Source of the DNA: UBA2330 sp049293015
GTDB lineage: Bacteria; Bacteroidota; Ignavibacteria; Tepidaquicellales; Tepidaquicellaceae
Reading direction: 5' to 3'
Length of the DNA stretch: 20,277 nucleotides
Assembly (NCBI GenBank): GCA_049293015.1
Contig: JBATSB010000143.1
Span: 1-20,277 of the forward strand
This document shows, piece by piece, positions 15,672-20,277 of the stretch (positions are counted from its first letter, which is position 1; every line of letters begins with the position of its first letter). The notes under the pieces are model-generated. The model made no database searches. It saw only the letters and a program-made list of their open reading frames with translations, and was not told the origin of the DNA. A program made the translations under genes and the position numbers.

Positions 15672-16805
15672 TTGAAAACGATTTTGCTCATCTCTCATTC
15701 AAGTTCTGCCACAGGAGGAGGCGAAGATGATTTTTTAAGATTACTTAAATATCTGCATGGTAAATATAAAATTTATTCTATGTTTCCGAATGGTCCGAGA
15801 TCAGAATTATTTGCTTCATTTTCAGATAAGTATTTAATTATACCCAATAAAGTATTTCCTGTATATAAATTTGAATTTAGAGGATATTTAGCCTTTATAA
15901 TTAGAAGCATACAAAAATTGTTTAAAATGATTCCATTTTTGATTAAGAATCGAGATATCGACCTATGTTTTATAAATTCATCTGTATGTTTTGTGGAAAT
16001 GCTGGTAGTTAACTTTTTCAAGATTCCTTATGTCTTATCAATTAAAGAAAAAATTAATCCTGCATGGATAAGAAATTTAATTTATAAATTTGTTTCGAAA
16101 ACATCTGTAAAAATTATAGTAATCTCAAAATTTTTGTATGATTTATATTCGAAATCAGAAAATTACAAAATTAAAATAATTCATTCATCTATAGAGGAAG
16201 ATTTTTATCAGGAATGTTATAACAAAACTGAGGAAGAAAAAGATAGAAATAAAAAATTTGTTATTCTAAATATTGCAGCTTTTTATGATTTAAAAAATCA
16301 ACTTTCTTTGGTAAATGCAGTCAATTTAATTAATAATTCAGATGATATTTTAGTAAAGTTTATTGGAAAAAACGTTGATAATAAATATTTTGACCATTTG
16401 TTAAAAGAAATTGAAAATTCAAAAAATCGGAATTCGTTTGAAATCGTTGGAGAATTGGATAAGAAATCTTTGATTAAAGAAATTAAAAAATCTCATTGCG
16501 TTGTGATAACTTCAAAAGAAGAAGGTCAATCTTTAGTATTACTGGAAGCAATGTTCCTTGAAAGAGCTGTAATTTCCACTAAAGTAGGTGTAGTTTCAGA
16601 AATAATTAAAAACTATGAAAATGGATTATTGTATGATGTGAATGATTCTCAAACTCTGTCTGAGCATATTTTAAAATTGAAAAATGACAAAGAGTTATAT
16701 ACAGGAATTATAAAATCTTCAAAGGAAACATATCATAGAAATTTTTCTTTAGAGAGGAGTTTGAGGCAACACGAAGAAATATTTAGAAATGCGATGCAAA
16801 TATAA
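15672..16805 (+). CDS. GT4-family glycosyltransferase
   Basis: A 377-residue cytoplasmic or membrane-associated GT-B enzyme that should add one sugar to the lipid-linked repeat unit from a nucleotide-sugar donor. The N-terminal domain starts with MKTILLISHS and the loop GGGEDDF (15-21), the acceptor-side glycine loop of this family. The C-terminal donor domain runs from about residue 195 (VILNIAAFYDLKNQ), and the EX7E motif is E284-E292 (EGQSLVLLE), then AVISTKVGVVSEII and NGLL. Donor and acceptor are not predictable. The start is TTG; an upstream in-frame ATG is absent and the conserved first strand begins right at it. A 142-base gap separates it from the GH16 gene and 38 bases from the GT2 gene. 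Confidence 0.9.
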   Translation: MKTILLISHSSSATGGGEDDFLRLLKYLHGKYKIYSMFPNGPRSELFASFSDKYLIIPNKVFPVYKFEFRGYLAFIIRSIQKLFKMIPFLIKNRDIDLCFINSSVCFVEMLVVNFFKIPYVLSIKEKINPAWIRNLIYKFVSKTSVKIIVISKFLYDLYSKSENYKIKIIHSSIEEDFYQECYNKTEEEKDRNKKFVILNIAAFYDLKNQLSLVNAVNLINNSDDILVKFIGKNVDNKYFDHLLKEIENSKNRNSFEIVGELDKKSLIKEIKKSHCVVITSKEEGQSLVLLEAMFLERAVISTKVGVVSEIIKNYENGLLYDVNDSQTLSEHILKLKNDKELYTGIIKSSKETYHRNFSLERSLRQHEEIFRNAMQI

Positions 16806-16843
16806 GCAGAAAAATTTTAAACTCAAAAAAATAATTATTTTAA

Positions 16844-17782
16844 ATGCAATCTGACGTTTCCGTGATAATAGTGAATTATAATACTACCGAGCACATAAAA
16901 AAATGTTTAGACTCTATTTCAAATTATACTAAATCGATCAATTATGAAATTATAGTCGTTGATAATAATTCACCGGACAGAAGTATTGAATATTTTCCTA
17001 ATGAATTTCCTGCGGTAAAATTTATATTCAGAAAAGTTAATGATGGTTTTGGTGCAGGATGTAATTTCGGTGTTAAAAATGCAAAAGGAAAGTATCTTTT
17101 ATTTTTAAATCCCGATATTGTCCTGAAAGATAATGCAATATATGAATTCTTCCAATTTATGGAAAAGAATAAAAATGTGGGATTGTGTTCAGCTTTGTTG
17201 ACTGATTCTAATGGAAACTTTCAATACACTTATAATTATTTCCCTTCGGTATTCTGGGAATTTAGTGAAGCAATTACCAGAAAAATTCCTGAAAGGATAA
17301 AAGAGCTTTTGGATAAACTTGCACTTGAAAGCAATAGAGAATCGTTAGAAGTAGATTGGGTTATAGGGGCGTGTATGTTTATCAGATCGGAATTATATAA
17401 AAAGCTCGAAGGATTCGATGAAAGCTTTTTTCTTTATTATGAAGATGTTGACCTTGAATTTCGTTTAAGTAAATTGGATTTTAAGATAGTAGTTCTTCCA
17501 AATATTAAAATACAACATATTGAACGAAGTAGTATTAACCCTAAAAACAGATATGATGTATGTTATTATAATATTCATTTAAGCAAAATGAGATATATGA
17601 ATAAACATTTTGGATTTTTTAAAAGAAATTTCATCAGATTATTATTTATTTTAGGAATGCTTTTAAGATTATTAGTGATTGTATTTAACAAAAAAAAATC
17701 TCCATATACTTCAAATCAAATAATTAATGTTCTGAAGATATATTTAAATTGTTCATCTATGAAAACTATTGTAAAAGTTTAA
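16844..17782 (+). CDS. GT2-family glycosyltransferase, rhamnosyltransferase-like
   Basis: A 312-residue inverting GT-A enzyme of the WbbL/rhamnosyltransferase-like group, acting at the inner face of the cytoplasmic membrane on the growing repeat unit. Visible motifs: VSVIIVNYNT (5-14), VVDNNS (38-43), the GFGAGCNFG loop (68-76), the metal-binding NPD (89-91, in place of DXD), DWVIGACMFIR (171-181), and GFDESFFLYYEDVDLEFRL (190-208) with the likely catalytic-base region ED. A hydrophobic C-terminal segment (about 262-277) could anchor it to the membrane. The rhamnose assignment follows family resemblance only; no dTDP-rhamnose genes lie in the window. ATG start, no Shine-Dalgarno. Confidence 0.9.
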   Translation: MQSDVSVIIVNYNTTEHIKKCLDSISNYTKSINYEIIVVDNNSPDRSIEYFPNEFPAVKFIFRKVNDGFGAGCNFGVKNAKGKYLLFLNPDIVLKDNAIYEFFQFMEKNKNVGLCSALLTDSNGNFQYTYNYFPSVFWEFSEAITRKIPERIKELLDKLALESNRESLEVDWVIGACMFIRSELYKKLEGFDESFFLYYEDVDLEFRLSKLDFKIVVLPNIKIQHIERSSINPKNRYDVCYYNIHLSKMRYMNKHFGFFKRNFIRLLFILGMLLRLLVIVFNKKKSPYTSNQIINVLKIYLNCSSMKTIVKV

Positions 17783-17801
17783 TCTAATATTCCAAATCAT
17801 T

Positions 17802-17876
17802 ATGTTTCCAGAAAATCATAGAGGAGAATATATAGATTTGTTAATTATTCAAACAACTAATAAAGATAACCGGTAG
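17802..17876 (+). other. 24-codon coding-like frame before the second GT4 gene
   Basis: An ATG at 17802 reads MFPENHRGEYIDLLIIQ and ends at TAG 17874-17876, overlapping by one base the GTG start of the next gene (TAGTG). The phrase HRGEYID loosely recalls the D-x-RGE segment near the N-terminus of RmlC-like sugar-epimerase cupins, so it could be a gene remnant; equally it may be a leader peptide coupled to the GT4 start, or chance. No function can be assigned. Confidence 0.25.
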
Positions 17877-19036
17877 TGAAAATAAAACTCGTTTATATTA
17901 TTTCTGATGTTAGTCTTGGGGGAGCCCAAACGTTATTATTCGACATAGTTAATTATTTAAAGCACAAAGATGATCTGGATATAACTATTATCATCATAAA
18001 TTCGGGTGAATTTTTAAAAATGTTTGATGAATCCGGAATTAAATATATTGATTTAAAGGAAAGCGGACTGTTTAATAGAAATATACTTACAAAATTAAAA
18101 AAAATTTTAAAGGAAATAAAACCTGATATTGTACATACTCATTTGATAACTGCTGACTTTTACGGAAGAATTGCAGCAAAGCAGGCAGGTGTTCCTGTTA
18201 TCTATTCTACTTGTCATAATTATTCATTTGATAAGAATGAAGCAGATATAAATAAGCTATCCATTTTGGATCTGATTGATAATTTTATAATTTCATATTC
18301 CGGTTCAAATTTAATTGCAATTTCAGAAATAGTAAAAAAATATCTGGTTAACAGAAACAAATCATTTGAAAAAAAAACGGAAGTAATTTATAATGGTATA
18401 GATGTAAATAAAGAGCAGTACAAGTTAGGAGTAACAGAAATCCAGAATTTTAGAAATAAATTTAATATTTCGAAAGATGATTTTCTTATTACAATTCTTG
18501 GAAGACTAACTATGCAAAAGGGTCACGTTTTTTTTTTGGATGCCATTAAAGATTTTTTGAAAGAAAAAAAGAACGTAAAAGTTTTGATATTGGGTGAAGG
18601 AGAACTAAGAAGTGAAATTGAATCTCAAATTGTTGAAAATGATTTATCAGGATATGTTTTTTTAATGGGCTTTCAGCAAGAGACTGAAAAATTTATTGAG
18701 ATTAGCGATTTGATCTGTGTTCCGTCATTATGGGAAGGATTCGGTTTGGTAATTATTGAAGCAATGATTAAAAGAAAAATCGTATTAGCATCAAATGTCG
18801 GCGGTATTGCGGAGATAGTTGAAGACAATAAAACAGGATTTATGTTTGAAGTAAATAATAAAAAATGTTTTCAGGAAAAAATTAATTATATTTATGATAA
18901 TTCAAATAAATTAGAATTAATAAAAAATAATGCACTAGAATTAGTCAAGCAGAAATTCAATATATGGAAAAATTCAGAATTATATTATCTGTCTTATTTG
19001 AAAAAATTAGCAATTATAAATAAAGATCTTATATAA
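17876..19036 (+). CDS. GT4-family glycosyltransferase
   Basis: A 386-residue retaining GT-B glycosyltransferase, expected to extend the lipid-linked oligosaccharide on the cytoplasmic side. The N-terminal domain has DVSLGGAQTL (11-20), IKPDIVHTHL (81-90) and ending VIYNGID (170-176). The donor domain has ILGRLTMQKGH (207-217), LILGEGELR (237-245), and EX7E at E287-E295 (EGFGLVIIE), then NVGGIAEIVEDNKTG. It is a canonical GT4 and more conserved in the donor domain than the GT4 at 15672. The start is GTG, one base into the stop of a 24-codon upstream frame; MKIKLVYIISD begins the first beta-strand, so no longer form is needed. Donor sugar unknown. Confidence 0.92.
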   Translation: MKIKLVYIISDVSLGGAQTLLFDIVNYLKHKDDLDITIIIINSGEFLKMFDESGIKYIDLKESGLFNRNILTKLKKILKEIKPDIVHTHLITADFYGRIAAKQAGVPVIYSTCHNYSFDKNEADINKLSILDLIDNFIISYSGSNLIAISEIVKKYLVNRNKSFEKKTEVIYNGIDVNKEQYKLGVTEIQNFRNKFNISKDDFLITILGRLTMQKGHVFFLDAIKDFLKEKKNVKVLILGEGELRSEIESQIVENDLSGYVFLMGFQQETEKFIEISDLICVPSLWEGFGLVIIEAMIKRKIVLASNVGGIAEIVEDNKTGFMFEVNNKKCFQEKINYIYDNSNKLELIKNNALELVKQKFNIWKNSELYYLSYLKKLAIINKDLI

Positions 19037-19100
19037 TTCAGAATAATTTAATAAGTATTTTATTCATAAAACTGCTCTAAAATAAGCGTTAGAAAACATA

Positions 19101-19208
19101 TTGGTAAGTCTAAAGAAACCTTTTATTAATAAATATTATGAATTCCAGGAATATGATAAAAATAATTATAAACAGAGACTTCTTAAAGTTAAGTTTTTTA
19201 AAAAATAA
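19101..19208 (+). other. 35-codon coding-like frame, possible gene remnant
   Basis: In the gap between the second GT4 and the methyltransferase, a frame open from 19086 and possibly starting with TTG at 19101 reads VSLKKPFINKYYEFQE and onward to TAA 19206-19208, nine bases before the methyltransferase ATG. It has a protein-like composition (lysine, aromatic and acidic residues mixed) but I do not recognise a family. It may be the tail of a deleted gene or a small unknown peptide. Confidence 0.25.
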
Positions 19209-19216
19209 CGAAATAA

Positions 19217-20140
19217 ATGAATTATAAATATAAAGCGTATCTGCAAAATTTTTTTTCTATTTTACCAAAGGGAGAAACTGTAAACTATTTTTTCCAAAAA
19301 TATATTACAAAATCTCTGCCAATTCCTCACCACCTTTTTTTAGACAAGCTTGAAATCGTAAACAGACATTTCAAAAATTATAAGAAATATTGTTTATTAA
19401 ATAATCCCGCGGATAGCACTTATTATGAATTCGGAGCCGGATATGATATGATTATTCCGATTTCCATGAGTATGCTTGGATTTAAAAAATTAATCTGTAT
19501 TGATATCCGCGAACTGATCTTTCCGGAATTGATCAATGATTCTTTAAAAAGATTAGAAATTCATAAAAGTAAATTTGGAATAGAGTCAATGTTTACGGAA
19601 AATATTCCGGAAGTAAATAGAAAAAATTATAAAGATGTATTGAAAAAATTTTTAAGAATAGATTATAACGCGCCGCTTGATGCAAAGAATACAGGTATTC
19701 AAAGCAATTCAATTGATTTTATCATTTCAAATGCAACAATGGAGCATATACCTCAGAAGGATTTGCCAGATATAATAAAAGAATGCTATAGAATTTTAAA
19801 ACCCGGTGGAATAATGTCAAATGAAATAGATTACGTGGATCACTATTCTTATTTTGATGATTCAATTTCTGTATATAATTATCTGAAATTTTCAGGGAAC
19901 GAATGGAAAAAATTAAATCCGGCAATAATGTATCAAAACAGAATGAGGCATATTGATTATATTAAAATAATAAATGAAACTGAATTTGAAATTCTAAATG
20001 TTGAACCGGATTATCCTGATGATAAAGAAACTGAACAATTGAAAAACCTGAATTTAAATGAATATTATAGAAACAATTATTCTTTGGAAGAATTAAGTAT
20101 AAAAAAAAGTAAGATAGTATTAAGAAAAAAATCTTTATAA
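19217..20140 (+). CDS. Class I SAM-dependent methyltransferase
   Basis: A 307-residue cytoplasmic methyltransferase of the Methyltransf_11/FkbM-like type. Motif I is EFGAGYD (71-77), a post-I strand with acidic end is ICIDIRE (93-99), the adenine-region acidic block DYNAPLD is at 149-155, motif IV is IDFIISNATMEHI (166-178), and RILKPGG (192-198) precedes the C-terminal strands. An N-terminal helical extension of about 60 residues (YFFQKYITKSLP) precedes the Rossmann fold and is shared by methyltransferases of polysaccharide clusters. A role in methylating a sugar of the repeat unit or capping the chain fits the location but is inference. ATG start, 9 bases after a short upstream frame. It is the last gene before an inverted repeat. 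Confidence 0.88.
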   Translation: MNYKYKAYLQNFFSILPKGETVNYFFQKYITKSLPIPHHLFLDKLEIVNRHFKNYKKYCLLNNPADSTYYEFGAGYDMIIPISMSMLGFKKLICIDIRELIFPELINDSLKRLEIHKSKFGIESMFTENIPEVNRKNYKDVLKKFLRIDYNAPLDAKNTGIQSNSIDFIISNATMEHIPQKDLPDIIKECYRILKPGGIMSNEIDYVDHYSYFDDSISVYNYLKFSGNEWKKLNPAIMYQNRMRHIDYIKIINETEFEILNVEPDYPDDKETEQLKNLNLNEYYRNNYSLEELSIKKSKIVLRKKSL

Positions 20141-20156
20141 CTAATATTAACCACTG

Positions 20157-20220
20157 CTGTCCAAAACATTTTTAAAAAGGCAATAAAGTTTTAAAATACT
20201 TCTGTTTTGGACAGATTATT
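20157..20220 (+). terminator. Candidate terminator / perfect 12-base inverted repeat
   Basis: CTGTCCAAAACA (20157-20168) and TGTTTTGGACAG (20203-20214) are perfect reverse complements separated by 34 bases, and the right arm is followed by ATTATTTTTATTTTTT. Placed 17 bases after the methyltransferase stop, it could end transcription of the polysaccharide cluster. The long loop and perfect arms are atypical for an intrinsic terminator; an alternative is a pair of transposon-type ends or a regulator-binding site. The remaining bases to 20277 contain no gene I can see. Confidence 0.5.
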
Positions 20221-20277
20221 TTTATTTTTTAAAACTACCTCTTGCTAATTTTATTTTGCAAATAGCATTTCTTGTTT

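Overview
This window is strongly AT-rich DNA, most likely from the Bacteroidota/Chlorobiota/Ignavibacteria group and probably an Ignavibacteria-like lineage. The lineage call is inference. It rests on a perfect TTTG-N21-TAnnTTTG promoter (the Bacteroidota -33/-7 consensus) upstream of the minus-strand gene, a secreted FG-GAP/VCBS protein with dockerin-like calcium loops, few Shine-Dalgarno sequences, many TTG starts, and a bacterial-type prolyl-tRNA synthetase with an inserted editing domain.

Layout. Bases 1-2432 (minus strand) hold the N-terminal 810 codons of a secreted FG-GAP repeat protein whose 3' end is outside the window. A divergent AT-rich spacer follows (2433-3100). From 3101 onward everything is on the plus strand. 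The first block (3101-8348) is housekeeping: prolyl-tRNA synthetase, a Maf-type nucleotide pyrophosphatase, a multi-pass UPF0104/LPG-synthase-like membrane protein, a stand-alone B12-binding domain of methylmalonyl-CoA mutase, and a phosphohexomutase.

The phosphohexomutase overlaps by 4 bases a Wza-like SLBB export protein. This starts a surface-polysaccharide locus (8345-20140): Wza-like outer-membrane export protein, Wzz-type chain-length protein, Wzy/ligase-type membrane protein, Wzx-type flippase, a decayed glycosyltransferase, a GH16 glycanase, a GT4, a GT2, a second GT4 and a SAM-dependent methyltransferase. Together these look like a Wzx/Wzy-dependent pathway: the phosphohexomutase supplies sugar phosphates, the GTs build the repeat unit, the flippase and polymerase move and join units, the Wzz and Wza homologues set length and export, and the GH16 enzyme probably trims or releases polymer. 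No initiating sugar-phosphate transferase and no Wzc-type kinase domain are seen here.

Most notable: (1) the flippase lacks its N-terminus in the annotated frame, and the missing 40 codons sit directly upstream, out of frame by a single A in an A6 run; (2) a glycosyltransferase between the flippase and the GH16 gene is broken into recognisable pieces in three frames; (3) two very short coding-like remnants lie between the later GT genes, suggesting gene turnover; (4) a perfect 12-base inverted repeat closes the cluster. I see no clear novel defence, mobile or RNA system here; the window reads as a polysaccharide locus undergoing gene loss.
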